Part shown: positions 1 to 11,757 of the stretch, piece by piece
How the letters are laid out: the number at the start of each line of letters is the position of its first letter
How positions within the stretch are numbered: the stretch's first letter is position 1
Source: Phytophthora quininea
Lineage: Eukaryota; Oomycota; Peronosporomycetes; Peronosporales; Peronosporaceae
Length of the DNA stretch: 64,000 bases
Assembly: GCA_011947345.1 (NCBI GenBank)
Contig: JAAVTG010000538.1
Coordinates: 62,001 to 126,000, forward strand
Direction: 5' to 3'
Translations under genes and position numbers: made by a program
The notes under the pieces: generated by a model
The model's input: only the letters and a program-made list of their open reading frames with translations
What the model was told of the DNA's origin: nothing
The model's database searches: none

Positions 1-1179
1 CATAAGCAACTTGACGAAGAGGTTGCTCAAGTTCAGTTTCCTCAACACTGGGGTCCAGCGCCTTCAGCTGCTCCCAGTGCGAGCGGCAAATAACGGTGCG
101 ATCCGAACCACTATCAGCACAAAATGGCAAGGACAGCACACCATTGAGAGTGACCATTCTTTGCTCTGTAGGCAAATATTCTCCAAATCGTTTCAGCCGC
201 GCAGAGCTCTTCTTCTCGCGGTCTCGACGTAATTTCTGCCGCAATTCCTCCTTCTGTGTTTCAGTTGAGGCGGGGCAGTCGCGAATCCAGTGCATTTCGT
301 TGCACTTCGGGCATGGAGACGGAGGTTTTGGCTTTGCCTTTGCCTTTTCCTTCGCAGTAGTGTGAGATGTCAGCAATACTTCGCGCGTGTTGGTGTTGGC
401 AGAGCTGGAGGCCTTGGCAGATGAACCTTTTGACTGGATTTCGAGGGAGCTGGCTTGGCAACAGGTCCAGTACTACCTGGCTCTGTTGTACGAGACTTCT
501 TGTTCTTCTGAAAGTGTCGCTCCTGTTCAGTTGCTTTTGAAAGGATCAATTTGTACAGCTCCTTCGGGTCTGTACCGGCGGTCTTATGCGTGTATCGAAC
601 CGCATTTTTAACGTCGTCTTTTAAAGACGGTGGACTCAGAGATGCAACGAGGCGCTTGCATTTCTCCTTCCGGCCATCGGCACCCTGGAAGATGCTGGAG
701 AGGCCGTTCTCCTTTTCCACCTCTCGGAATCGTTGGAAGTAGCAAATCACACGTGCTGTCACATCAGATTCCGACATCTTCATTCGCAATTCTCGCCGAA
801 AGAGGGCCTTGACGTCCGGGAGATCACCGTTCTTGACAGTGGCGATAATTTTGTCAATCTCGGACGTCAGCATCTCCTCCGTGACATCATCAGCGTCAAC
901 ACCCAGTTGAAACTCGCAGAAAGTCGAGAGGAGGTCATCATTAAATGACTCCTTGATGCCTTGAATGATCGAATCGTAGTTTTCACCAGTTGCACGACAG
1001 CGCGAGCGCATCTTCGCCTCGTATTCCCGTCGTTCTCGTTTCCACTTGGTCAGCGCGGCATGCGAGATTGATGTCACTTCAGGGGCTACAATCGGCGCGA
1101 ACACTGGTAGCGCATTGCTCGGCATGTCTTCTGGAGCATCGGCGTCGGCTTGGGCGCTGCGTCGAGTTCTGAGGCGCAT
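1..1179 (-). CDS. Gypsy gag-protease polyprotein, partial and frameshifted
   Basis: Gag starts at 1179 and reads cleanly to about 370 (269 aa). It is a charged, helical capsid-type protein typical of oomycete gypsy elements. A frame change near 370-460 leads to a CCHC knuckle, CPKCNEMHWIRDC (C-x2-C-x3-H-x4-C), then a Lys/Arg-rich linker and a protease-like motif FCADSGSDRTVIC about 55 residues further on, with Asp-Ser-Gly as the expected active-site triad. The reading continues off the left edge. The Ala/Asp residues before the DSG fit the family loosely, so the protease call is weaker than gag. Role: particle core and polyprotein processing for retrotransposition. Confidence 0.75.
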
Positions 1180-1307
1180 CCTTCAGCCGAGTGCAGGGCT
1201 TGTCAGCCAGGACGCAGGTCCACTAAAGAATTCTTTGTGGTGTTTCCGGAATAATCTAAAACAACAAGCCGCGATGCGGGTGGCGATCCCGCACGAACGT
1301 TGCCTAG

Positions 1308-1541
1308 TGTATTAGACGTAGAAGTAAAAGTGAGGAGGTCTCAAACTACTAGCCGTGCTGTGCTTCTCCTTGGGAGCCAAGGAGAAGGGCACGTTTACGG
1401 CGTTGTTCTTGTCTTGGAAGCTTTGCTACTTCCAGTGCCCGTAATCCTTCTCGTGGATGTTGGAAAGTGTCCGGGGCATGGCTTACGCCATGTCTTGGCA
1501 CGATGGTGGGAAAGCGAGCTGGATACTCAAATGCACTACAC
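1308..1541 (-). repeat. Putative 5' LTR of the gypsy element
   Basis: On the minus strand this stretch starts TGTAGTGCATTTG at the junction with LINE sequence and could end at ...AATACA (1308), giving TGT...ACA ends and about 234 bp. The outer end is well placed by the broken LINE reading frame. The inner end is a guess from the terminal dinucleotides, since the second LTR is not available for comparison. Confidence 0.5.
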
Positions 1542-3259
1542 TTTGTCATCAACGGGCGGAGGCGATTTACAAGTACTCGCGACAAAATCTTGACTTCTAC
1601 AGGCATTAATGTTATGGGGCGAAAGTTTCCAGGATCCGATCGTTCCCCTTTTTAAAGAGCAGTGCCACCGACGAGTACCGTTGGTGGGGCAACAGAATCC
1701 CGCGTTCTGCTTGGTATCGGAAAACTTCCAAGAGAATTGCACCAAATAAATCTGGATCGAGACGAAAAAATCACTTGTAAATCCATCTGGCCCGGGGCCG
1801 AGTGCGACTTCAACTTCTTGATAGCCTTCGCAAATTCTTCAGCAGTTAGATCTTCATCAAGTTCATCGGCTACCTCAGAGTTTAGTCGCCTATCAATTGT
1901 ATCGAGGAGTATGTTTTGAGACTCCACATCAATGCTACTATCATTGGCTTCAGTCTGTACTCGAGGGTCACCAAAAATTCTGGCCCAGTGCTCGTTAAAT
2001 CCATGGCAAATATCAACTGGGTCAGTAGATAGCGTTCCGTCTGCTTTTCGAATAGATCGAAATGGGGTATTGCGTAGTTCGTATCGAGGAGGCCTGAAGA
2101 AAAACTTGGTACTTTTTCTGCAGCAGTGACTGTTTGCTCAAACCCGTGATTAGCTCCAAAGCTCGCCCAATCTTTGCGGGCGTCTTGATACCTTTGTTTC
2201 GCAAAGTAATAATCGATTTCATCTTGTTCATTGGAACCTTCCTTCGCTACCACAGCAGCACATTCTTCCAGTTGCTCCCGGTCAAGCTTGATGTCAGCAT
2301 TGCGTGTGGACCGTAAACTTCGCTGACAGCGTTTTAGGTACAGTTTCATCTTCTTTTCCAAGACTTCCACACTATTCCTGGGTTGTGAGAAGCTTGAAGA
2401 ACAGGTAGTAAGTCTTTTGCTTCATTCACGATGTCTGTTTGAAGTTGTGGGATTTGAAGTAGCCAATCTGGTAATCGCCAAAATCCAGTCCCAGTTGGAT
2501 GATGCCACGACGTTAGCTCGACGTGGTGGGCTAGATGATCACCTCCCAGTTCCCATGCAGAGTAGCCCGAGTTATGGTAGCATTCAGACTGTAAATTATC
2601 GGATAAAAACGCATAATCAATTCGGTTCTTTCTTGGCCTCGGTCCGGAGTACACTTTCGCGTTGGGGTGGTGCAGCCGCCACACATCGATGGCGTCAATC
2701 TCTGCCGGCCACAACTGTAGCGCCCTCCGACTCGGATCTGGCCTTGGGTTTGAAGTCATGGCATCTAGCTCAGGATTCAATGCTAAATTGAAGTCTCCAC
2801 AAACAATATGAACGGCGTTTTCTTCAAACTCCACGGGCAGCTTTTCAAAAAGCTTAACACGCTCTGTAGCATCATTGGGAGCATAGATATTATGGATGTA
2901 GCATATTTTGCTTCCCCACTCGAGACGTACGAAGAGGTAACGATTTGGAACTGTAGCCTGCGTCACCACCTCTGCATTTCCAAGAGCTGGACACGATCCA
3001 TGAATAATTGTTGCAACACCCCACTTCTCGGATATGTTGTTTGTCGACATAATCCGTTCTTGTCAAAAAAATACACAACCTCCAAAACTTTGCCGAACCA
3101 AATACATAAACCTGTGAGCATGTTGCTCATCTTTAAATCGAATTTCTTGGATGCATCAAAAGCAAAAATATTTGAAGTGCGCTGAAATCAACGGGTAACC
3201 CCGCCTTTGACTCCACGCACATTCCACGACAGTATCTTACATGATTGACCGACATCCAT
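1542..3259 (-). pseudogene. LINE A ORF2: endonuclease and reverse transcriptase (5' half)
   Basis: Starts with MDVGQSCKILSWNVRG at 3259, the first strand of an APE-type endonuclease. The next about 130 nt lack the expected glutamate motif. From 3050 the endonuclease resumes: HIVCGDFN (catalytic Asp-Asn) near 2740 and GDHLAHH (Asp-His pair) near 2530. RT begins near 1870 with KSHSAPGPDGF-like residues in two frames, then FKKGNDRILE and KILSRVLVNRLRP (RT finger motifs). It stops at the gypsy insertion before the FADD catalytic box. Frameshifts lie near 3190, 2350, 2070, 1790 and 1640. Confidence 0.8.
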
Positions 3260-3272
3260 TTCGCACAGTGTC

Positions 3273-5384
3273 CTAATTGGATGTATCCACCTCCATTGAG
3301 GCCACGGGCGATGACGAAGTGAGCAAGGTAGTAGATAGAACGGGGAGATCGTGCTGAGATAGCGTGCTCTCACGGAGGGCCACAAGGCCTTTCAACAGCG
3401 CACTACCAGGAGCAGCTGTGGCAATTGCGGTCAGTACCATCTTTCCTAGCACAGACCTCAGCAGTTGCAACAGCGACCAATCTGATAGGAGTTTCACTTC
3501 TGTGTGTGGCAGACCAGCATCAGCATCTTCCACGAGGTATTGCAGCCAACTTTGCTGAGTAAAAATTGATGGGCACATACTAAGCGCAAGCAGCTCAAAT
3601 ATACTGAGCCAGCGTAGCATATTCCACGCGTGTTGGTCCTTCGTCGGGAGGTGGTCAAACACAGCCTTTAGGTACGACGCGTACTGGTCACGGGAGTTAC
3701 CCATGGGCAAGTTGAGGCTGGTTATACGATCATGGAATGTTCTGATATCGTCGTCGTCCATATCCTCGGCTGCCAAAACGCGATTCCACACGTGAATATC
3801 TGCTAGTTCCAATATTTGTTGTCCTCCTGCGATGATGTCCTCCAAGAATGTCTTAGTCCATGCCAATGGAAATGTGCACACAGACTTAACAACTTGGTCC
3901 ATATTCTTGGACCCACTTAACAACGTTTGAGTTGTTTGGTGGTGCTGCGCATTGTTCGCAACACGATCATTTTGCGTCATGAGTTGGGCTTCTTGTTCCG
4001 ACAGGAGCAAGGCTTCTTCCAAAGTGATGTCATCGTCTGGTGCACTTTGGTCGTGCCCAGTGGCTCGTTTCTTTGTTGGAGCAGGCCTCGCCTGTTCATC
4101 ACGGTTCTTCTGCTTCAAGTGCGGTATTATCACCACTCCAGTGGGCGCTCCTTGACTTGTCTGGGGTTGTATCAGTTCAAAGCCACACTCCGGTGTTTCG
4201 AGGGCAGTAAAGGGATTTTCATGGGCGAAGGAAGGCTCCGCACGCTTGAAACCAGTTTCGAGTTGTTTTGACATATCAATGTCGAAGTTGGAGTCTCCAT
4301 GGGTAGTTCAGTTTGGACTTGAAGGTTCATCAGCACTAACAGTGCCTGGGAGTGCGTTAGACGGATTAGGTTCCTGCGGTTCCTGCGACAGGATTGCTTG
4401 GCTATGGTTGGGATCAGAAGACATGAGTTCATCACCTAGTTCATAGTCAAATTCCGCTGACGCGCACGCCGCATCAGGTGCACCAACAGCAGAGTTTACT
4501 TGCGCCATAATGAGGGCAGTGCTGGTTGCAGGGATACCGGGTTCTTTTTCCTTCCTGGGCTTGCCGTTTCCAGCAGGTTGAATTCGTTCGGTGCCAAATG
4601 GTAGCACCACAGCGTATCGAGACTGACGGTACGTCGTAGCTCTGGTTGGTGGCTCCATCGAGTGTTTGCCTCTTGCTACGTAGAAGTTTCGCCCGTATAC
4701 AAGTTGATGGGCGACGTAGTGATGTACCATAAGGCACTGGGGTGGATCAATCGATCCAAAGTAGTAACGCCACGTTGGTGTCGTAACTTGAGCTTCCATG
4801 TTCACATCTCGAGGGGTCAGAAACAGTGGACGCGCTCCCATGGCACACAGTGCCAAGAACAACGCATTCGCCTCCTTCGTCGAGTGAATGCCAGAAACAT
4901 CCATAAAAACTTGTTCATCAGCAGTGACTGTCGCTTAATCTTGAATTTCCTGCCAAGCAGATTTACGTCCTGTCCAGCCAGCCTCGACGCATCCTCCGCC
5001 GTGCGGACATGGACTAGGACTCCGCCCGATGGGATCTTCTCCAGCATCGCCACGCCATGGTGCGAGAGCACCTCTTTTACCACCGCATTGCCGTGGTCCT
5101 GCAGGAAGGCCTTCATATGACCGGCACTGCAGTGTTAGAGCAGTACGAACCAGTGCTGATGACTACAGCATGGTTGGTTGCTGCAGGAGTGAACGCACGC
5201 TGTTGCGTCACTACCGCCAGGTACTCTTCTGGCAACGTGTCATCTCTCTCGTAGGCCTCGGCCAGTATCGCTGCTGCTTCGTCCGAAACAGGGGCTCGGT
5301 CAACACAGTCGTCGCTGTGCGGCGGATCCGCGAGTACTCTTGCGCACGTAGATGATCGGCCATTGAGGTGGCCATCTCTTCCAT
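3273..5384 (-). pseudogene. LINE A ORF1 protein (RNA-binding/gag-like), frameshifted
   Basis: Reads from an ATG at 5384 (MEEMATSMADHL...) through at least four frames to a stop at 3273, about 700 residues in total. Frame changes lie near 5300, 5117, 4900 and 4300. The middle part (DVSGIHSTKEANALFLALC region, 4904-4820) is a conserved stretch I associate with oomycete LINE ORF1. The C-terminal third (4274-3273) is helical and acidic in its first half. I see no clear zinc knuckle. Likely role: binding LINE RNA in the ribonucleoprotein. Family assignment rests on position directly before an endonuclease/RT ORF. Confidence 0.65.
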
Positions 5385-5455
5385 ATTCAGTTTGTTCCGC
5401 AGAAAGAAAGGGTTAGGGCTCGATGTGAGCGGTATCCTTCCAAACGAGGAATCTT

Positions 5456-6080
5456 AGTCGTCCTTGATGAAGCATACGACATGCTGATCGCCCAGCATAA
5501 CTCCACAGTCTCGCTTGTATCAGTCGGCATTCGCACGACTGCAGCACCGCTTCCTCCCGGGCCCGGGTTACCTCTTGAGCCACCGTCGAAGAAGAGTAGG
5601 AATCGTGTTGGGCTGGCACCGCCACACGTTCCTGGTACTGCAGTTGTTGTTCGCAGTGCATAGGTCAACGCCTTTGTGGCCCTCTCCATCGTCTTACCTT
5701 GCGGTCCTCCTTGGTGGTGGAGGTGCACGGTGGCGTAGCCATGTCGAAGTCTGGACGTCAGTGTGTTCGTGTGGTATGCCTTCATCGCGTTATTGAGGGG
5801 ATCAAAGTGGGCTACCCTCCATCCCCATATCGAGTGAAAGTAGAGAGCGACTCCGATTCGCCAACAACTTTCGGTCAGCATCGTTATTCCTGCTGTGAGT
5901 TTGTTCTTGTCCATCAGTGATAAGTGTGGGAACATGTCCGCAGCCACTTCATGCACACCTCCAGGAACATGTGGTAGCACGAGCCCGAAAAATGCCCCTC
6001 AACCTTAGTATCTGGAACTGCCCTGCAGCCTAGCATCTGCGCAGCATATACCTTCGCCAGTGGCGTGCTGCTGGGCTGAG
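5456..6080 (-). pseudogene. LINE B ORF2 C-terminal part with RNase H start
   Basis: Minus-strand reading with LLFFDGGSRGNPGPGGSG near 5590-5535, the classic first strand of RNase H (catalytic Asp), followed by SMSYASSRTT and then loss of homology at about 5455, where LINE A begins. Upstream, residues around 5980-5700 match the region that precedes RNase H in oomycete LINEs (AYHTNTLTSRLRHGYATVHLHH region, then a run towards RNase H). It is cut on its 5' side by the hAT element at 6081, and its continuation is the LINE sequence at 12605-14260. Confidence 0.75.
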
Positions 6081-6380
6081 AGGGATGTAAAAAATTAATC
6101 GTTTTGATCGGACCTCGTGAGCTGATTCCGATTGCACGGAATCTGATCGCTGATCGATTGATCGACGGGCTGATTCGACTCACGATTAATCCCATCAATT
6201 GAGCAATCACCTGCAATACTTGATATATATTTGCTGCAAGCAAATGATTTATTTCAGCAGATATAAAAGGACTAACAATAACAATCCAAGCGATCAAATC
6301 GATCAAATCGATCGATTCCGATTGATTCCGATCGATTTCGTCTCAAATCGTTTTCGATTGATCGATATTAAGAGTATATC
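6081..6380. repeat. hAT left terminal and subterminal repeat
   Basis: Terminal AGGGATGT followed by about 290 bp dense in GATCGAT and CGATTCCGAT words, ending in GATCGATATTA. Such short clustered words near hAT ends usually bind the transposase. The right end carries the same words in inverse orientation. Confidence 0.7.
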
Positions 6381-6441
6381 CGGATACGGATAAACTAGCT
6401 TTCCTCCCCACTTCTACGGGTCCACTGCAGAGGCTCTAACG

Positions 6442-8601
6442 ATGGACAGCGATTCCAGCAGCATAGAGCTGGACACAGCAGCCCAGGCAGAGGGAAACGC
6501 TGAGGAAGCGTCAGCAGCAGCGTCAGCAGCAGCAGCGGTGTCAGTGTCAGCATCAGCGTCAGCGTCGACATCAACGTCGACGTCAAGTGATCAGAAAAAC
6601 GGTCACCCATTTGGGAGTTTATTGAAGATCATAGGGATGGCACATATTCGTGCAAGTCCTGCACTCGTGAGGCGAAAACACAAGTCTGGAACTCTGTGGC
6701 TCATACCACGTGGAGTAGGCATATGGAAAAATATCACAGCCGTGAATACAGTGGTGCTAACAGCTCTAACTCCTCTCAGCAATCAGATCTTTTGTGCTAC
6801 TTCGAAAGATGCGTGAAGCAGCGCACGGATGGCGCATTTTCAAAAGCAGACGTTGACAGTGCTCTGGTTGACTGGATCATTGAAAACTCGCAGCCGCTTT
6901 CAGTTGTGGGTCAAAAAAGTTTATTGCTTTCTGTAACACGTTGCAGCCAACGTACAATGTTCCTGTTCGACAAACAGTCCGACGACATGTGCTTGTGAAA
7001 TGGAAAATTGAAAAAGAGCTTGTAAGGAAAACAATGGTGGAGGAGATTGGAGACTGCCGTACTAGTATCACTACTGATATGTGGACATCTGCGGCAAACC
7101 GCGGTTACATGGTGGTGACTATACACTGGATGGACGTGAAATGGAACATGCGCTCCGTTATTTTAGGGTTTCAACGTGTAGAATATCCACATACTGGTGT
7201 TCGTTTGGCGGATCATCTCTTCGACGTGATCAATGCAATGGACAATAAAATTCTAAAGTCTCTCTGGGCAATTACAACAGATAACGCTGCCAACAACGGC
7301 ACCATGATCGACTCTATCAACAACAATCTTCCGGCGCAATTACGACATCATTTAGAATCGTCCATCGCGTCATCTGCTTCCATGGATAATTCAGCTGACA
7401 CAAATATCACGGAGACTCCTGTGGTTTACCAAGTACACTGCTTGGCTCACGTGCTCCAACTCGCCGTTAAAGCAGGGCTCCAGCAATGCCCTTTTGTTGG
7501 AAGCAGTATTGGTAGAGTTCGTGACATTATGAAAAGATATCCGAGTCTCCATCGCTTGGTGAAGCCCTGGTGCTAGTGCGCAAAGTCCTGCAAGTCCCAT
7601 TTCGTCAGCCTGAGCTCGACTGCGTGACGCGGTGGAACAGCACGTGGGAAATGGTGTCCACCGCCATCAAACTCCGGCAGCCTGTCGAAGAATTGCAGCG
7701 GAGAATACGCGGCCGTCACGCCGGAAACACGGAATTCAAGATTGCACCCGATAGCCGCTTTGCAGCTGAGTTTACCGAAGCTACGTGGGATGTACTTGGC
7801 CAATTCTATCGTTTCTTGACGCCGGTAAAAGCTGCTACAACCATGATGTCCGGGAAAAACTATCCTACGTTTGGTATGGCAGTTGTAGTGTTCGATATGA
7901 TCTCCAAACACGCGACGAGAACTGTCGATTCGGCCATATCGCACTACACCGTCGACTTTGCCACGACATTCAAGGCGAAGCTGGATGAACATAAAGAGGC
8001 TGTGAAATCCCGCGAGGCACAAATTGCAGCAATGATGGATCCCAGAGCAAAACTGCTGCTGAAAAGTGCAGGAGTAGATATGGAGCCCTTTAAGCAGCTC
8101 GTCCTGGAGGAGGATGAAGCAAACTACCGGTCCCTTCACGAGGTACAACAACGCGAATCGCTTGCTCCACAAGTGAATCAGCAGGAAGAGCAAGACCACG
8201 AACTCGACAAGGCACTCAACAATTTAATCGACGTGTCGTTTGGGGTTGGTGAGCCCGCAACGACAAGTAATGAACTATTTTCCAGTGAACTTGATCGGTG
8301 GCTTCCCCATCGAGATATATCCATGCACGGGAAAACAAAGAGCAGAGAAGTTTGCAAGTGGATGCGGAACCTGGAAGGGTTTCCTCGCATTCAAATGATG
8401 GCACGTGATTACCTTGCAGTGATGGCAACTTCTGTTCCCAGCGAGCAAGCTTTTTCTGCTGCTGGGTCCACTGTGAGCGTTCGCCGTGCTCGGCTTGGCG
8501 ACGATGCTGTTCAAGCCGTCTCTGAAGCTCAGTCGTTTCTGAAGTTCAATAAAGCCACTGAAAAGCTGTCTCGCTCTGAAGACTCCAATGAAGATGAATA
8601 G
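6442..8601 (+). pseudogene. hAT transposase, BED finger, frameshifted
   Basis: About 710 residues over four frames. After a Ser/Ala-rich leader, a frame change near 6612 leads into a BED zinc finger: FIEDHRDGTYSCKSC then HTTWSRHMEKYH (C-x2-C ... H-x4-H). A second change near 6920 opens the RNase H-like core, with TTDMWTS (first Asp) near 7075, TTDNAANN (second Asp) near 7275 and HCLAHVLQLA near 7440. After a third change near 7570 come CVTRWNSTWEM and the C-terminal dimerisation block (VPSEQAFSAAGSTVSVRR near 8435-8490). Stop at 8601. All hAT landmarks are present, so only the shifts argue against activity. Confidence 0.85.
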
Positions 8602-8869
8602 CTCCAGTTTCCAGAATCAAACGTAACGGGGACGTAATTCATGTTTCGCCAGTCTCACCGCAGTCGCTGCAGCATCCCGGTAGTTCGTCATCGTGAAGCA
8701 ACGCACTGTATACCTTTGACCGATCAATATTAACCCGCATGTTGTTCATCAGCGCTCAACTTTCCACTTCGTTACCAGGAGCGAGAAAATTGCCAAAACT
8801 AAACACGCAGGCAACATCCGCTGTGAGACTCACATCTTCGTAACAGAGCGAAATGTTTCTTTGAGAACC

Positions 8870-9160
8870 ATCTTCCGAAACACCAAGCAGGAATGCCCTT
8901 CTAAAGAAGGCGAGCACACAGTCCGTATTGGCCATCTTGCCGACACACGTCCATGATTCAAGTGGGTGTCCCGACAAACTGCCCAGAAACAACACGCTCG
9001 GCTGCTCGACCACCCATGGCTCCCCTGAAAATGGCCCACGCCTTCACGCCGATCGTCAGGAGTTTTATCTGCTCCTCGTGGATCGTCGACGCGTCCAAGT
9101 GCACGTCAATCTGCTCGCGTTGCCGTGGAAGCCGACCGACGCCGATCGCAGTGCAAAGCG
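8870..9160 (-). pseudogene. Older ABCG transporter NBD remnant
   Basis: Minus-strand fragments recognisable by comparison with the better copy at 9720-11757: EQIDVHLDASTI, then EEQIKLLTIGV (matching EQMKRLTIGV), then in another frame QPSVLFL and KMANT (matching QPSVIFLDEPTSG and KVADSG). At DNA level, about 25 of 29 bases around 9090-9118 match the counterpart near 10905. The part between the Q-loop region and the signature motif is deleted. It begins directly after the Fanzor-like fragment. Confidence 0.55.
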
Positions 9161-9415
9161 TCCTCATACGGGGTAAATGCCGATCAACACGTCCGGAGCG
9201 TAGTTGGCTGGTAGGCGCTTGAGAGCCAATTCAAACGGGTCGCGGGCAGTGATTGGTGTGATCAAGTGGTCTTCAGTGGTTTTCGGTCTCGTGAGCAGCA
9301 CGCTGGCGCCATAGCCATCGGTGGAGACTTGATCTGCAAAGAATCGGCTAGCATGTGCCTGCTTCGCGCTGTAGTGCATCGAGTTGAACTCGGCCTTGGA
9401 GATCCTGGTTGCCAA
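9155..9415 (-). pseudogene. Fanzor/TnpB-like nuclease fragment (RuvC-I region)
   Basis: An 83-residue open stretch (MATRISKAEFNSMHY...) contains DQVSTDGYGASVLLTRP, the beta-strand pattern that precedes RuvC-I in Fanzor/TnpB proteins. About 35 residues later comes VLIGIYPV and, one frame away, MRTLCTAIGVG. Together these match the family's RuvC-I motif (IGIDPG.R.L.TA) with the catalytic Asp changed to Tyr and a small deletion at the Gly. The rest of the nuclease (RuvC-II, zinc finger, RuvC-III) is missing. TnpB-like Fanzors are known eukaryotic RNA-guided nucleases. This piece cannot be active. An alternative is another RuvC-fold transposon protein. Confidence 0.55.
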
Positions 9416-9719
9416 TCTTCTGACTGTTTATCAAGAACAGAAACCAATCGTTAACAACTGGATGAACCGATCCTATTTTTCCGTGCGTACCAGCAATTGT
9501 TTTCTGCGTTGTTCGAAGTATTCTTCTGTTTGGTACGTTGCTGAGATCAGCAAGGATACCACATCAAGTTCAACTCGCCAGGATCTACGCGCTCAGGGCC
9601 AGGCGTCAACGACCGGATTCTCATCAACAGCCAAATCAACTCAAGCAACGCACGAAGGCCCAGCAGCTAAACCGACAATAGCGCCCCTGTTTGCTCAGCC
9701 CACCAGCGCGATCGAGGCG

Positions 9720-11757
9720 AACTATGGTGGCTGCCACCTCTTCCGACGGCATGGCGTACGCGAGCATCTGCCCCATGTACACCTGCATGAGCACGCTGAG
9801 CGAGGCCGCCAGCCAGAACACGATGCCGACGCCGACGCCGACGTCCGTAAAGCCCACCATCGGGTAAAAGATGACCGTGAACAGCGCGCCACTCATGAAG
9901 CAGTACGGGATCTCCGCCAGCGTCGAGCCCACGAAGTACCAGAAGGCATTGACGTCTGCGACGCGCGCTCGCGGTAGTACGAGGCGCGCTCTGAGGACGA
10001 GAGCGGCAGCACGCTCTGGAACGCCGTCATCGCCAAGAAGAGCGACGCCATGTATACCATGCCGACGCCCGAGTTCAGCCCTGCGTATGAGTCGCAGCTG
10101 GCGTCGACGAACACGACGCCGAAGAGCAGCGCCAGGAACACGGCCATGATCATACGCGTCAAGTTGTAGGTCGGCGTGCGCCAGTACATGGTGAAGAAGC
10201 GGCCCACTACGAACTTCATCTGTGTCAGAGACGTCACCGCGCGCTTCTTGGCGAACACCATTTCGGGGAGGTCGGGCGACGGCACGGTGACGCCTTCCTT
10301 GGCCATCCCCGAGTCGAGCACCTGGCGGTACGAGCTCTTGTTGAAGTAGTCGACGAAGTTGGCTTGCTGGGCGGCGCCGTTGTTCACACCCGCACCAATG
10401 CACTCCAGCATCCACGTGGCCGGGTTGTAGCCCTTCGGCAGCGGCGCCACGCCGGGGTGTTCTCGAAGTAGTCGACCAGGTTGCGGCAGCTCTCGCCCAG
10501 GTTCCTGTAGAACATGGTCTCGCCGCCGCGCTTGAGCAGCAGCAGGCTGTCGAACAGGTAGAACACCTCCGACGAGGGCTGGTGGATCGTGCAGATGATC
10601 GTGCGGCCCGAGTCGGCCACCTTGCGCACACCGTCCATGATGAGCTTGGCCGAGCGAGCGTCCAATCCACTCGTTGGCTCGTCCAGGAAGATCACACTCG
10701 GCTGAGCGGTCAGCTCCACGCCGATGGTCAGACGCTTCATCTGCTCCACGGAGCTGCCGCGGATGATCTGATAGGCGATGTCCTCCAGGCCGAGCAGTCA
10801 ATGCACTCGTCCACCAAGTCGTACTTCTTCGAGTCGGGGATCGACGCGTCCTGGTGGAGGAACGAGCTGAACGTCAGCGCCTCGCGGGTCGTAGCAGCCT
10901 CCGAGTGCACGTCTATCTGCTCGCAGTAGCCCGTGCATCGACGGATGGCCAGGTCGTCGGCCTCGTAGCCGTTCAGCATGATATTGCCTTCGATCTTGCT
11001 GCCAGTCTTGCGCCCCGCGATCGCGTCCATGAGTGTTGTCTTACCGGCTCCCGAGGACCCCATGAGCCCGGTGATCGATCCGGGGACAGCAAAGCCGTTG
11101 ATGCCCGTGGGCAGGTCGAGCGACTCCTTCGGGTTCTTCGGGTCCGGGACCGAGTACCAGATGTCCTGGAACGCCACGGTCACCGGCGTGAAGTTCTTCT
11201 CGCGGTTGTCCACCTCTACGACGTAGTCGTCCGTGTGATGCTCTCTTCTTCTTGGGCGTCTCCAGCATAGCGTACGAGTCATCCTCGATTGTCTTCTCCG
11301 ACACGTCGACGTTCTCCGGCACTTCGTAGCGAATGTACTCCAGGGCCAGGTATGACAGGAACACGAACACAACGTACATCGCCGCCGTGTAGATGACGCC
11401 GTACACGATCCACTCCTTCTCCGTGTCCATGCCGAACAGGTCCAGGTAGTACTCGCCCATCTTCATGCCGTAGTCCGTGCAGTAGTCGACGCCGTCGTAC
11501 ACACACGTCCATCGGGCCGGAGAGGTACTGGTTGATGGCGAGAGCCTTGAGACTCCACGTCATGGGGCTGATCCAGTGCGTCCAGATGAGGTAGTCCGGG
11601 ATTTGGCTCTTGGTCACGATGAATCCAGCGAAGATGACGAAGATCAGCACCGACACCATGCCCATCGGAGTCGCGATGTCGCCGTTGCGTCCGACGGCCG
11701 AGAGGAAGAAGAACCACATGCCCATGGCCAGGTTCGACAGCAGCGTCGTACTTCTCC
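9720..11757 (-). pseudogene. PDR/ABCG transporter, second half, frameshifted
   Basis: Captured 3' part of a full-size pleiotropic-drug-resistance transporter. Order on the minus strand: end of TMD1 (GMWFFFLSAVGRNGD, 11725), the hydrophilic linker, NBD2 with Walker A GLMGSSGAGKTT (about 11050), LTIGVELTAQ and Walker B VIFLDEPTSGLDA (10720-10670), H-loop TIHQPSSEV, then TMD2 helices down to MPSEEVA at about 9730. NBD1, most of TMD1 and the last TMD2 helices are absent. There are at least five frame changes. It joins an annexin fragment at 11757. Native role: ATP-driven efflux at the plasma membrane. This copy is not expected to work. Confidence 0.85.

Larger units (their letters stand above)
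1..1541 (-). mobile_element. Ty3/gypsy LTR retrotransposon, 5' part
   Basis: Minus-strand LTR retrotransposon whose 5' end lies at 1541 and whose pol region runs off the left edge. In element order I see a putative LTR, a gag gene, a CCHC zinc knuckle and the start of an aspartic protease. Its outer end falls exactly inside the reverse-transcriptase reading of the LINE to the right (which breaks just after the residues RPLMTK), so it is a nested insertion. The 3' LTR and the second target-site copy are outside the window. Confidence 0.85.
1542..5455 (-). mobile_element. L1-like LINE (element A), interrupted
   Basis: Non-LTR retrotransposon on the minus strand with ORF1 (5384-3273), a 13-nt gap, and ORF2 starting at 3259 with an endonuclease then reverse transcriptase. 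ORF2 is cut at 1541 by the gypsy element, so its 3' half lies beyond the window. Its 5' end abuts a broken RNase H reading of another LINE near 5455, so this copy seems to have inserted into that older LINE. Several frameshifts are present in both ORFs. Confidence 0.85.

Noticed and set aside
11041..11502. A functional annexin-ABC transporter fusion
   Set aside because: The two parts are in different frames at the seam and further frameshifts follow.
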